This document shows, one piece after another, positions 11,755 to 22,822 of a stretch of DNA of 64,000 nt; position 1 is the first letter of the stretch, and each line of letters opens with the position of its first letter. The notes under the pieces are model-generated. The model saw nothing but the letters and a program-made list of their open reading frames with translations, searched no databases and was not told the DNA's origin. The translations under genes were made by a program, and so were the position numbers. This DNA comes from Linderina pennispora (taxonomy: Eukaryota > Kickxellomycota > Kickxellomycetes > Kickxellales > Kickxellaceae): contig NW_024468262.1 in assembly GCF_002104995.1 (NCBI RefSeq), positions 496,001 through 560,000 on the forward strand, given 5' to 3'.

Positions 11755-12270
11755 TCAGAGATCGAATGAGGCAATCGACTGGCCTCCTCCATATTCCTCA
11801 TGCGTAGACTTTAACTCCGCATGGAGCAGGTTGTAAGCCTCGATCAAAGCCAGGACACCTAGAAACAGTAGCAGAAGCCAGATGGTGATCGAACTCAATG
11901 CAGCTGATACGCCAGGCTGTGTTAGACACTTCACCACTGTAGGAAACTCCAGACAGACGAACAAGGTCAGCTGTTGGTACGATATCCTTGAAAAAGGGCC
12001 AGGTGTAGGATGGGGATCATTAGGCAGATCTGGGATAGGAACATCAATAGAGCAGGAAACGCAACATCCAACTCAGTCGTGGACAGCAACAAGGAGAGCA
12101 TGGTCCAGTTGTTGCAAAAATACCTGTTCATGAACGCCTTGGTCAACATGCTCCGGGTTCAAATCGACATGCTGGTCGGATTGGATTCGAACTGTACTGT
12201 GGTCTGCGCGTCTATCGCAAGCACACTCTTAATGAGGTGCTTGACATGCTGCTATTTATGCCACTGATCG
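11755..12270 (-). pseudogene. fragment of an unidentified multi-pass membrane protein
   Basis: Two successive minus-strand segments in different frames, one also crossed by a stop, encode hydrophobic helices: MLSLLLSTTELDVAFPALLM followed by a further helix, then ITIWLLLLFLGVLALIEAYN followed by a short polar tail (KSTHEEYGGGQSIASFDL) and a stop. The helices plus polar tail look like the C-terminal part of a membrane protein. The broken frame and AT-rich setting suggest a relic. Family unknown. Confidence 0.25.
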
Positions 12271-12789
12271 CAGTTTGAGAGCCTCCCTAGTGGAGAGAAT
12301 TTCTTGTCTCTTCAACTGGGATTGCTACCAGGATCTAGTTCTCGCTTCCATGCCAGATCTGTCAGCAGGTACTAGGAGCCTTCTACGCCTTGAATGCGAT
12401 TATACATGGTATTCAGCGGATGCCTGTATTACTTGCCTTTGTGTTTCCTACCGTAACAGCAGTATTCTTAGGGACTCGAGTCGCCACAAAAGCACGGAAA
12501 AGGGTGGATGCTGCAGAATGCTCGAGCTTTAAATTCTCCCATGCAAGGCACATTTAGCCTGGATTGTTGAATGGCCAGATGCTAATGCGCGTCCACAGCG
12601 TCCTTGGTGCTTACCTGCAGAAATCCATTTGCCAGATTTCCACCTACAGTATCGCCACATTCCATAGTAACACTCTGCACCAAATGGCATTCGCTCTGCA
12701 TGTCTTGGTTACTGTCCTGGTAGAATCCACGTTGCTGTTCTACCAGGTATGGAGGATATCTACTTTGAGATTACCATCAGCACCTGGTG

Positions 12790-13764
12790 AGGTTGAAATG
12801 GTAATGCGGCTTGCAGAGATAATGATATCTGGTGTAGAGAAGATATCAAATATTGGCTACTCGCCTTGGGACTGTGCTACCTTCGCTTTCGAAATACTTT
12901 GTCTACACTGGACTTCCGCGCGAGGCACCCAGGACCATCGAAGGGTTGCAGCGGCTGCAGAGCTGGCCAACGAATGGAACTGTCGAGTTCAGAAACTACA
13001 GCATGAGGTATCGCGAGAATCTGGACACTGTTCTGAACAGCATTTCGTTTTCGGTTGGCCTGTAACGAGAAAGTCGGTATTGTTGGACGTACAGGCGCTG
13101 GCAAAGTCGTCGCTGACATACGCACTGCTGCGCCTAATCGAGCCAGCAGGTGGCTCTATCTTCATCGATGGAGTGGACATCTCGACAAGTTAGGCCTCCA
13201 GGATCTTCGTTCCAAGATCAGCATCATCCTGCAGGACCCGGCTCTGTTTGTAGGCACTATTCGAGAAAACTTGGATCCACTGAGCGAATTCACCGACGAT
13301 GAGGTTTGGACTGCAATTCGCAAGGGCCATATCGAAGATCTTGTTGATAGACCGGCACAGGCGCATGATGTTAATGACGACAGCAGTGGATCCGTGGGTT
13401 GAAGGAACAGGTCTGGACAAGTGGGTCGAGGATGGCGGCAAGAATTTTAGCGTCGGTCCAGCGCCAGTTGGTCAGTCTGTGTCGTGCACTACTTTGGAAG
13501 CGCAAGATCTTAGTTCTCGATGAGGCAACGGCGAATGTCGATACAAAGACCGACCAAATCATGCAGCAGGTTATCCGTGAGGAATTCAAGGACTGCACGA
13601 TTCTGACTATTGCGCATCGGCTCAGAACCGTCATGGACAGCGACCGGATCCTGGTTATGGATCAGGGCAGAGTCGCTGAGTTTGACACTCCAGCTAACCT
13701 GCTGGCACAGAACTCGCTGCTCAAGAGCCTTGTTGAGAGCATGGAAGTCAATCAGACTCTTTAA
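12790..13764 (+). pseudogene. ABCC (MRP/Ycf1-type) transporter C-terminal half, fragmented
   Basis: The pieces follow the order of the end of an ABCC transporter: GVEKI (the SVERI element after the last membrane segment), YTGLPREAP, GTVEFRNYSMRYRENLD, Walker A GIVGRTGAGK split from SSLTYALLRLIEP, the Q-loop [33 protein letters not shown] (signature region, degenerate), Walker [13 protein letters not shown], and the H-loop TILTIAHRL, ending in a stop at 13762-13764. The frame changes at least six times in under 1 kb. Membrane domains and the first nucleotide-binding domain are not recognisable upstream. ABCC proteins export glutathione conjugates and drugs, many into the vacuole. The concentration of breaks and loss of the 5' half favour a pseudogene, though indel noise elsewhere in this window also contributes. 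Confidence 0.65.
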
Positions 13765-13915
13765 TATTTCTGACACGCAATAGCGACACATGAATCTAAA
13801 TGACAAACTAAGCCACACGATGCAAGGTGGAATGTGATTGTAGGATATCGTCAACATTCGCTATATTTTTTGTGAATGCCGAAATATGTCGCGTTTCTAC
13901 CACCAAATCATACTG

Positions 13916-15692
13916 TTAATCATCCGGGCTTAGATCCATAAAGTCGTCTCCTGCTACGATATGTTCCCGGACATCCTTGCGAATGTACACTAGCATGTAG
14001 ACTTGTTCTGCTGGGTTGGTAATTCTCTTCACTCTGTTGCGAAGGATTGTGATAGGACCAACCCTTGTGCCTAGGTCAAGTACCTCACACCCATTCACTG
14101 GTGAAACAACGCCATCAATACACTGCACCCAGCCGCAGTTATTGCCTCGGTAAAGGAAGCAGCTGTATGTGAGCTCTCCATCTGTGTTCTGGTGACAGAA
14201 ATGGACACCAGTGAGCACATATACAGATGGAACCACCGGCTGCTTGGGTTCGCATATGAACGGATTCATGTCAATCGACAACGGAAATTCGAACGGGTCT
14301 GGCTGCACTACAACACAGCCATCATCACGCTCACGCTCAAAACGATTGAGGTGGAGATGGAGCACCAGTGGAAGTCTTTCGAAGCAAGTGCGCTGCATCC
14401 CTGCTGGCTGTTGAACATCCTGGTTATCGGATCTTTTCTGAAATGACAGGGGAGCTGGGTGGCAAAAGGCTGCCAGCGAATCATGTAAGCAGCTGTGGTT
14501 GCGAATATCGAGCATTAGGTCATGGATATCCTCAGAGTGTGACCTAGACGCATGCTTCATGGTATTAGTTATTGTTGTTCGGATCCGCCCCTGGAATAGT
14601 GTGGCAATAGCGCCAGCTGAAAATGTGTTTCGCAGGCTACGGATTAGTTCGTTGCGTAACAAGGTGCAAAACTCTTGGATCTCCGTAGCAGGCAATGATG
14701 TAATGCTGCGGCGAGTGAGGGCATCGACAACATCCATCGGGTTCGCGGCAGCCTCTTGTTCGTCAAAAGTAGAAAACAGGCAATGGATAGAGTCAAGGAC
14801 AGGCCGGTAGCACTCACCACTAATTGGCACTTGAAGAATAGCCTGTCGTAGCACCCTCAGATGGTAGAACATTTGCAATAGCCCGTTCAGATAGGGGAAC
14901 AGCAGCAGCCGAGACAGTCCCAGTGCAGCCGGGAATCTTACTTGTTGCGCGAGTGAACCACTGCGGGTCCCACAACGTCCCGGTTTCATCGTTGATTACC
15001 CGGATATATGCACTGATGCGGACACAGTTCTCAAGCACCACCTCTCTGTGGAATCCAGGCTGGATGACCGTCATCTTTGAAGTTCGTCCAAAGTCATCAG
15101 CACCAAACGCCTCGTGGTGGGTGGAAAATCGATGCTGAAATGCCGACTTTATACCGACGGTGGGATCAGCTGGATTTGAAATAAGAAGTGCAAAGTAGGC
15201 ACACGCATACCCATCGTGAGGAGCAGTGTCCGTCTGAGAATACTGGATGTATAGAGCAACGTGTCTAGGCAGCGTGGTACCCGATGGATACGCCAATATC
15301 TGGAATGTGCTTCCGGCGACAGAGAACTTGGGACTCAGTGAGCCCTGAACAAGCTCAGACCAGCTGTCGATCTCCCAGTGATACACAGCTGAGCCGACAT
15401 CGTGGTAGTTGTTGTATAGCGGCACGTACTTTTCCAGGCACCCCAGGTCTAGCAGCTGTAAATGATTAGCAAATCGGCCATCGCGTTAATTAGATCACTA
15501 TTGCACACGTGATCCCTATGTGAGCATGAGCCTACCTTCAGCTGCAGTAATCCGCTGGAACGCACTTTGCTTGGGCATGGACCTGTTAGGCCGGACGAGG
15601 ATTCTACGCTTTTTGCGGCCTGATTCTCGCGACGCTGGCTCGCGTGGCATCAGGGACGGCTCTGCAGACGGTTCTTTTGAGCTAGAAGGCAT
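13916..15692 (-). CDS. USP7/Ubp15-like MATH-USP protein, catalytic triad lost
   Basis: Exon 1 (15692-15536) encodes a basic leader; the intron is 15456-15535. Exon 2 encodes a MATH/TRAF-like domain (YHWEIDSWSELVQG to ISAYIRVINDETGTLWD) followed by a USP fold. The Cys box aligns residue for residue with the USP7 Cys box up to YLNGLLQ, but Pro stands where the nucleophile Cys should be. The His box has YSCFLYRGNNCGW with Thr in place of the catalytic His, and CIDGVVS has Ile where the catalytic Asp belongs. It ends YMLVYIRKDVREHI... and lacks the ubiquitin-like domains of USP7 (about 1,100 residues; here about 570). Active USP7 removes ubiquitin in the nucleus; this protein cannot do so by the usual mechanism. 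One extra base in a C run near 14905 and one in or beside exon 1 disturb the frame. It may be a pseudo-deubiquitinase or a decaying paralogue. Confidence 0.7.
15456..15535 (-). other. intron of the USP7-like gene
   Basis: Donor CTGAAG|GTAGGC and acceptor ATTTACAG|CTGCTAG. Length is 80 bp. The phase does not match unless one base is removed from the flanking coding sequence, as elsewhere in this window. Confidence 0.55.
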
Positions 15693-16140
15693 ACGAGTAA
15701 CTGTCTGAATGCCCTGAATAGCCTCGAGTTACGTGGCCTATAATTCCGTTCGTATTTCAATAAAGCAGTGGCAGGTACTGAAGGAAGAGAAAGTGCTGGA
15801 GAAAGGCAAGCGGTGGAAATCGCAGGCTGTTTGTAATTTAAAGCCCATCTTTCTCGCTCTCTGCCCGCCCCTATCCCACATCCTTCACAAAAACTGTCCC
15901 GGATTGCACTTTCATCCCATCCACAAGGGCATCCTGCACATAATATGTAAATCACAGTTTCCGTTTATCCCAGAGATTGTGCAGGTAATAGGGAAGGAAA
16001 ATCTCGGCACTGGGCTGGCCATGTGCATTAAAATCAGGAAAATAAACGCAAGGAACTGCACACTGCCAGCACAGGTCTCACAGTCGTCGGCTTTCTACAA
16101 TTTAGCCAAGTGTGCGCAGGAATAGTCGGCAGCCTGATTC
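15693..16140. other. intergenic, no gene seen
   Basis: About 450 bp between the USP7-like start and the stop of the secreted protein. Plus-strand frames here have no recognisable character. Confidence 0.4.
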
Positions 16141-16416
16141 TTAAGTTTCCATACATGGCTGGCAACGTTCTGTGCATCCTACTGGGGGCGTCTGACCACA
16201 GCTCCATTGGCACGCGACAACTTCCTGCACCACCATACTGCACATTCTACCTGGTAGACATGGTGGTGAAATGGTGTCCTTGTAGCACTTGGTGGGGACC
16301 GGACACTTTCCAGGCTTCTTGAGGTTGGTAGCCTCTGGAGCGACATCAGCTGGCGAAGCTAGTGTGCCAATGGCCAACAGCAAGCAGGCAAATGTTGTAT
16401 AGAGCTGGATATTCAT
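16141..16416 (-). CDS. small secreted cysteine-rich protein
   Basis: A 91-residue protein. It starts MNIQLYTTFACLLLAIGTLA, a textbook signal peptide with likely cleavage near TLA|SP. The mature part of roughly 70 residues has nine cysteines in spaced pairs (KCPVPTKC, PCLPGRMC, ACQWSC, GCTERCQPC), proline and lysine, and no transmembrane segment. An odd number of cysteines means one is free or forms an intermolecular bond. Small secreted cysteine-rich proteins of fungi act at the cell surface or outside the cell, but this one belongs to no family I recognise and I assign no activity. The frame is short, clean and has its own stop. Confidence 0.6.
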   Translation of the reverse strand: MNIQLYTTFACLLLAIGTLASPADVAPEATNLKKPGKCPVPTKCYKDTISPPCLPGRMCSMVVQEVVACQWSCGQTPPVGCTERCQPCMET

Positions 16417-16976
16417 AACACGCGATTAATAATATAGTGGTTAACGAATAAGCGTTGCAGTGACCGAAGGAGAGAAAAAGGAGCAAGAGCAGAAGCTGTA
16501 TTTATTGGCAGTATTCTCGTTGCATCATGTTGCCGCACAGCTCGGGTGCCAAATGCTTCCTATTGACGAGTGCCCAATGGGTGGCGGCAACCCCCTACGA
16601 TCTGCAGAATCGGAATAAAGGGGTGCCACCAACACCACTAATAGCTGCTTAGAGAAGCACGCTAGACAGCCTACATCCAAGTGGAGCCTGACACGGCTAC
16701 GCATCTGAGCTCTTGAGTTGCAGTGCTAATCTGCAGGTCCACAAAATTGCATTCTCATTGACCCAAGCAGTTGGGCTACCAGTAGTCAGCTGTGCAATGG
16801 AGTCTCTTGCAACCAGCAGGGGATCAATATCGGTTTCTCTTAGAGCCTGCCATTACATAATATGCGCTTTAACGGTTTTAGGAAAAAAAACCAAGCAGCA
16901 AAAGCGGCGATCGCAGCTGCAGACACCGTCTGCCAATACTTCGTAATACGTTTTTTTTTTTTTCGCTTCACGTACT
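16417..16976. other. divergent intergenic region
   Basis: About 560 bp between the divergent secreted-protein and Rdx genes. No coding signal. A T-rich run (16951-16962) lies just before the Rdx start. It presumably contains both promoters. Confidence 0.4.
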
Positions 16977-17342
16977 ATGCCTTCGCCTCGAGTAGAAATT
17001 CACTACTGCACACAATGCCGGTGGCTACTGCGCGCGGGCTGGACAGCGCAGGAACTCCTGACAACGTTTGGTGACGCGCTGGGTGAAGTGGCGCTGGTCC
17101 CGCAGAAGGGCGGTGTTTTCGCTGTGTATGTTGACGGCGAGCAAGTGTTTGACCGCAAGACCGAGGGGCGTTTCCCTGAAATGAAGGAGGTTAAGCAGCT
17201 TGTGCGCAACAAGATCGCACCAAACATGAGTCTCGGACACAGCGACTCGGCAGTGAAGAGCCAGGCGATCAAGAAACCAGCCGCAGATGTACAGCCAACT
17301 GGTGATGCAAGCCAGGAAGGCGACTCGTGCCCGAACTACTAG
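16977..17342 (+). CDS. SelW/SelT/SelH (Rdx) family protein, Cys form
   Basis: A 121-residue protein. It opens MPSPRVEIHYCTQCRWLLRA, with the family's redox motif C-x-x-C at residues 11-14 after the first beta strand, then ELLTTFGDALGEVALVPQKG, GVFAVYVDGEQVFDRKTEGRFPEMKEVKQLVRN, the conserved strand-turn-helix of the thioredoxin-like Rdx fold (the FPE element is diagnostic). Vertebrate SelW and SelH have selenocysteine in this motif; here both positions are ordinary TGC or TGT cysteines, as in other fungi. The tail after about residue 85 is low-complexity. The role is inferred to be thiol redox or glutathione-linked. The frame is intact with a single exon. It lies tail-to-tail with the RA-PH gene. 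Confidence 0.85.
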   Translation: MPSPRVEIHYCTQCRWLLRAGWTAQELLTTFGDALGEVALVPQKGGVFAVYVDGEQVFDRKTEGRFPEMKEVKQLVRNKIAPNMSLGHSDSAVKSQAIKKPAADVQPTGDASQEGDSCPNY

Positions 17343-17430
17343 ACCGGTGCTGGCATTTAGAGAAAAGTCAACTCTACATTAAATGAAGAAAAACAAGAAT
17401 ATTATGAAAGCCTGGCATGGGTACCATGAC

Positions 17431-20400
17431 TTAGTAGTGGAGGTGCTGTTGCTGCTGGTGCTGCTGCTGCTGCAAGTTATGCTCCCTGTCATATTCCTGG
17501 CTATAGTCATAATGGCCCTGCACGAGTTGGTGTTGGACGTGAGACTGATGCATGGCATTCGCTTGCTCATACGCTTCTAGCTGCTCCATCGGCAACGACT
17601 GCTGGAACAGCAGCTTGTGCTGCTCCAGCTGCTGCTGTCTCGCCACTTGTTGCTGCTGTGCATTTGCCAACAAACCGCCAAACGCAACCTCGTCTGGGTT
17701 GGCATACGGATCAAATACTGCCGCCTGGTACCCAGCCTGCGCCTCCAGCGCTGCCTGATGGATCTGTGCACTGGTCGCGCGGAACCGGTCACCAAATGCC
17801 GGGTCTGCTTGTGGCTCCATCTGCACCAGCGGGAACATCGAGCTGTTTGCGATATTTGGCGCCCCGCCAACGTGCGCTGGCCGCTGGCTTCGCCTGCTTA
17901 TTGATTTGCAGCAGAGACCCATGCGTGAACACGTCGCCGTCCTGAGCCATCACGCTTTGCATTGCGCGCGATGCCGCCATAGCCTTGCTCTCGCGTGGCT
18001 GCGCAAGCAGTGACCCCTTAACAAACATATTGACAGAGTCGTTTTTACCTGCAGAGTTGCCGTCTGGGTTCTGCCGGCGCGGCTTTGACAGCAGCGAGCC
18101 AGGCTCGAAAGTAATATCTGGTACCTGGGCCTCGTCGTCTCCTTCCTGGTTGTGCACACCACCTTTGGACCCCAGAGCCTTGAACTCGCTGACATCGACG
18201 CCGCTAGCCTCAACTGCCTGGACCAATGCGCTCGGATCGTACTTTGTCGTGCTGGCTATCTTGTTGATTGATGAAAGCACATCAGTCGTGAAGTTGGCGC
18301 CCTTCTCAGCATCGGTGTGGTGGTCAAGATGTGCCAGATCAACCAGCGGTTTGAACGGCACATTGTTTTTGTCGTGGTCGCGGATTGCGTTTGGTCTCGG
18401 CCACACGGCGCTCAAGGACAGTAACGGAACTTTATCTGGTTTTTGGCCAGTCGCAGCACCTGTAGCCATTCGCGCAGCCCATCGAGAGTCTGCACAGCGA
18501 ACCACTTGACGTAGTCTTCGTCGGGCTTCTCAAACATCTGCATCGGCATCTCGGATTTCAGCCCAAACACATAGCGCGTTGGCGACCCGCGCAGTGGCTG
18601 GAACGGTGTGTAGACGTCATTGTTAGTCAGCGACAAGTAGTGCTCCTCCTTCTTCGACCGGCCGCGCCCATCCTTGATGTACACCAGGTTGTGCCCTGTC
18701 AGACGGAACATGCTCTTTTGCCACTTGTTCTTTTTGATGCGGTAGTACATCATGCCCTGGATCGCGTGGTCGCCGGGCTGCACGCCGCCAGTCAGCGTCA
18801 GCGATGACTGCTGGCCAAATCCCTTGACGATGATGTAGTTGTTGCTGCGTGGTTCCCAGCCGTCGACCACGCTCATGATGTTCTCAAAGTGATTCAGTGG
18901 CCGCTCGATCCCAAAGTAATCAACGAGTTCAAACAGTGCCCAGTTGTTCTTGCGCGCGTCGATGATTCCGCTCTGCTTCATGTCGTTCAGGATCATTTCG
19001 CAAGTGCTGTACTCGGTCAGCACGAATGTGTAGTATCTGCGGGCGTCATACACGTATATGCGGATTGACACCTTGCGGAAAATCCAGCATATCAAGGCGC
19101 TCCAGGGCCTTCTGGATCTTCTGCTCCCGCGTCAGCTCCACGGGCTCGGCACCTGTCGTCCTCTCCGTCCTCTTCGGCGCGCTCGGTATCCCCATCCTTG
19201 GCATCGTCAGTGACATCGGAGTCCTTGACCTTGGTGATGATCTCGTCCAAGCCCAAGCCTTCTTCGAGCGGCTTTTCATCCTCCTCGCCAATATTGGGAA
19301 TCTCGATTGGCTGGAAATCAGGGATAGGCGCAGATTCATCCTCCAGATCCTCAGGCTTCTCGCTGTAATCGACGGGCTCAATCAGACCGCGCTCAACAGC
19401 TAGGCTATGTCGTGTTAGCGCTAGCGAGAATCGCTTGCGCGCACCAATCTTGCCGCCCATGATGCCCTCAAGATCCACCAGCAGTGAGTCCAGGTCGCTA
19501 TAGTCTTCGGGAACCACCCTTCTGCACAATTGCCTTGGATCCTGAATGCTCTGTCGATGCAGCCTGCAGTTCCACGCGCTCGCTCCTGAGAAGAGACAGA
19601 ATCGTATCGTTGCTCGATCCGTCAGTCCCGCGAAACGACGACACAGACCCAGGTATATCTTGATCATCCATAGCCGCCGCCTCGAACATCTCGAGCACCT
19701 CGCCAGCAGGATTCGTCTGCAGAACCGACTTATGCCGCAGCTTGTGCCGTGCTGGACGGATATCGCACGCTGCCAGATCACGCAGATTCATGTTGTCAAT
19801 TACCTCCTTTTCGATCTGCTGCTCCTCAGCCTGAAGCTGCAGCTCGGTTGCTCGCTCGTATGTGTCGACGATGTCGTCCAGAGCCATGTACGTCACAGGG
19901 CCGCGGGCCCGCACTGTGCGCGCGCGCAATGGGATCGCCGGCAAGGTCATCCCCTTGGGCAGGTAGCCGCCAGATTTGCGGTTCTTCTTTTTCTTGCCCT
20001 TCTTGCCTGGACCATCCGAGTCAGACTCTGGGAGAGGCTCTGGGCGGCGGTAGACATCATCGTCGGATGAATCGGTAGGCTTCTTCTCTAGTGTTAATGG
20101 AGAAGTCGTCAGATCGATAGAGTTGATCGGGTTTGAAGACAGCCCTGCAGCTTTGCCTCTGGCTCATCCTCGAGCACAGGCTCTTTGGCGGGCTCTTTGG
20201 CGGGCTCTTTGGCGGGCTCTTTGGTAGGCTCTTTGGTAGGCTCAGCCTCGCTCTCAGCCGACTCGTCGTCGTAGTTGTCGTAATACCTGCTGGCAGACGC
20301 ACTCTTGCCTGATTTTGCGCTCTCGCCCCTCGAACCATTCGATCTACGCTTGCTCTTTTTGGATTTACCCTTGCTGCCTTGCTTCTTATCCTTCCTTGAG

Positions 20401-21795
20401 CCCGACTTGTTCACTGGCAGATTTGGCACCGACCGGGCACCTGATACCAGCTCCTCCTGGAGCTTATCCAGCGGTGCATCCTCATCGCTGCTCTCCTGTG
20501 CCTGACGCCCCGCGCTCATGCGTATGCTTGGGCTGGTCTTGAGCGTATCAGGGAGCTTCGGTAACGGTGGGATTTCGCCAGAACTTGGCGACTGCATCGA
20601 CGGTCTCACAAGCATGCTGCGCGAGCCCGGTGCACTGCGCTTAATCTGGGACTCTGGGAATGCCCCGCTAGAGAGTGCTTCTGTCAATGCGGCGCTCTTG
20701 GAACGACGCAGCACAGCGACGGACTTGTTTCGGTGGATGGACTCGGCTGAGATGTTCGACAGCGGCAGGTCGTCGTCGGTAGAGGCATCGCTGTGCACAG
20801 TCAACATGCGCAGAGGCCTCAGCGAAGATTTGCGGCGAATGTGCGTGGATGTGCTGCTCAGGCTAGGGGCATTGGTGGGGGAGCGGGATGTGGAGCGGCT
20901 TGTGCCGCCTGCCTGTCCGGGAGGCCGATGTGGAGGTGGAGACTTGGCGTGATGCGGGTGTGCTCATATCAACTGTGGCCATGGGGATTTCCTCAGTCGG
21001 ACGATCCCTCGTATGCAGAATTGGTCGATCGACGATAGCGCAGGACGAAGAGGATCCAGATCCGTCAGAGTCTGTTTCCGAATCTGAATCTGAGTCCGAG
21101 CCCTCAGAGTCGGCCTTCTTGGGCTGCTTGCCATTCGCCGGTGCATCCTGCGTTGCTGCAGCCGGAGCAGCGCCATCCGCATCAGCAGCACCGGCCTTTT
21201 TCACCCACGGGCGGCCGACCTCGCGCCGGGCAGTAATTGGACGCTGCTGGTTTCGCCGGCACGGCGGGATTTATTGACATGGCATCGGCATGCGCCTTGC
21301 TGCTGGAACGCATACTGCTGGGGGATATTCGGATTGATGGGGGTATTTTGGAATCCCAGCGAATACCGGTAATCAGCCTGGAATGGCGATCGCTGCCCTG
21401 GTATGCATGTTGCATTCCGTATTGGTCCTGGTAAAAATTCTGCTGCAGAAACTGCTGCTGCTGCTGACGGCGTTCCATCTCGAGCTGGTATTGGTAGTCG
21501 GTATGCATTGGACTGTTGTTGTTGTTGCTGCTGCTGCTGCTGCTGCTGGCTACTTAAAATATTGTTCGTATAACGCAGCATCCATCTGTTGTTGTGGCGG
21601 GTAGTATGCTGTGTTGCTGTGGCTGGCGTATTGTTGCTGGGCTGGGTCAGCGTGGACGCCCGCCATAGCGCTCAACGGGATGTGATCGTCGTCAGAGTCA
21701 TAGGCGACATAATTTTGCTGTACGAGCTGCTGCCGGAGGACTGCTGCTCGGTCGGCTCTGCTGGTACGAATGCTACAGCAAAAACAAGGCTTCAT
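17431..21795 (-). CDS. large RA-PH adaptor protein (Grb7/MRL-like module), poly-Q N-terminus, broken frame
   Basis: Reading across small frame changes gives one protein of about 1,400 residues. The N-terminal third has glutamine runs and acidic and serine-rich stretches, then EVGRPWVKKAG, and a KEPA/KEPT repeat. Near the C-terminal third lies a Ras-association domain (VSIRIYVYDARRYYTFVL to HFENIMSVVDGWEP) followed directly by a PH domain (GMMYYRIKKNKWQKSMFRLT to WFAVQTLDGLREWLQVLRLA). The tandem RA-PH order is that of Grb7/10/14 and RIAM/lamellipodin, which bind Ras-like GTPases and phosphoinositides; here a role in polarity or Ras-family signalling at the membrane is inference. The tail is Gln-rich. 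Breaks lie near 17880, 18385, 18450, 19087, 19155, 19500, 20155, 20905 and 21245. The start is uncertain: a GTAAGT donor right after an ATG at about 21852 hints at a short first exon. It is divergent from the Tea4/Bud14 homologue. Confidence 0.65.
20179..20238 (-). repeat. 12-bp tandem repeat encoding K-E-P-A/T
   Basis: Five consecutive copies of a 12-bp unit (plus strand GGCTCTTTGGCG or GGCTCTTTGGTA), in frame with the RA-PH gene, giving repeated KEPA and KEPT. A likely length-variable linker. Confidence 0.85.
21515..21542 (-). repeat. CAG/CAA trinucleotide run (poly-Q)
   Basis: A GTT/GCT run on the plus strand reads as about a dozen glutamines in the N-terminal part of the RA-PH protein. 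Neighbouring shorter Gln runs occur at 21450-21465 and 21720. Confidence 0.8.
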
Positions 21796-22722
21796 GCTGG
21801 TTTAGGAGAAATTCCTCGCTGTGCACACATTTCACCCTAAAATAACTTACCATACTTGCAAGGTCGGCACTAATAAAAGATAATCCTGCGGAAAGAGGAA
21901 GGAAAAAGGTGGGAAAGTACTCGTAGAGTAAAAAAAGGATGGGCAGCCGAAAAGCTGCGAAATGAAAAGAGGGGAATCCAATGAGGGAGAGAGCGAGGGG
22001 AGGAGAGCAAAGAGCCTCTTTTCTTCAAGACAGCAACTTGGTTCAAGAAGGAAACAAGAAATGGCTATGACGACACAGCGATTGCTGCTGATATAAAAAC
22101 TACAGGCTGCGATGAGACTGGTTTCAGCAATCCCCTCACTGTGGGACTGGCGGTCCACAGCGTGCGCTGCACGGCTGCAGCAGCAGAAAGAGGCAATTTC
22201 GAAAAGAAAGAAATTCCAAAACAAGCAAGCTGGCTGGTTTCACACCGGCACTTTGATCGTGGCCGCTCAGCCAATCTCCCCCACCTGCTGCCGCTGCTGT
22301 GCTACAAGCTGGCAGACGGGACGACGGTATAAAAGCGACCCAAGGCTGCTGCAGTATTAAATCGTGTGGAGGCTGCTTCTGGCGCCTTAGCACTCTCCAG
22401 ACGAGCCCGACATAAGGCTGAGCGGGGCCCCAGGGGCAATGCGCCTATTAGCCAAGGCGTTGTGTAAAACGACTTTCGTGTGTTGGCTCTGGTGTGAGAC
22501 CCCACCAGCCTGGCATTGGGAAGCAGCCTGCTCGTGGATGAGACCCAGGCTTCCCAGACCACGAGGCAGCCCAAAAAAAGGCACAAAGGGTTTCTCAGTA
22601 GTTTTTTTTGCGAATGCCTCGATTGTGTCGCAAAATAAACTTTCTTTTTATTCACTCCCCTTTTTAGCCTTTCCCGTACTTTACCTTCATAATCCTTCCT
22701 CGCCTCTTTCCCAAGCTCTATT

Positions 22723-22766
22723 CTCCTCCCATCCTTCCCTCCTTCCCTCCTTCCCTCCTCCCCTTT
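22723..22766 (+). promoter_or_regulatory. polypyrimidine tract in the promoter or 5' leader of the Tea4/Bud14 gene
   Basis: A strand-biased C/T tract including four TTCCCTCC-like units sits 60-100 bp before the start codon. Similar purine-rich (antisense) tracts precede the Yip1-family and IRE1 starts (50050-50130 and 55360-55385). Such tracts are common near fungal transcription starts; the role is inferred. Confidence 0.4.
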
Positions 22767-22822
22767 CGCATTCACGCCCGTACCTTTTTAACAGCACCAA
22801 CCTAGCCATTGCACCTCTTGCT

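Larger units (their letters stand above)
9790..12780. other. AT-richer island with relic coding fragments
   Basis: About 3 kb whose base composition is visibly more AT-rich than the flanking genes. Open frames are short and codon use is unlike the neighbours. Fragments with some protein character are listed separately (10976-11260 and 11755-12270, both minus). No intact gene is supported. It is continuous with the ABCC relic at its right end, so it probably represents decayed coding DNA or a low-constraint accessory patch. Confidence 0.45.

Noticed and set aside
12853-13764. A live ABC transporter with many introns
   Set aside because: The fragments join only by changing frame without splice sites, so introns do not explain them.
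15733-16125. 130-codon plus-strand frame upstream of the secreted-protein gene
   Set aside because: No domain, composition like non-coding DNA, overlaps the 3' side of another gene's region.
20179-20238. CRISPR-like or transposon repeat
   Set aside because: Units are contiguous 12-mers in frame in a protein linker, with no spacers or flanking inverted repeats.
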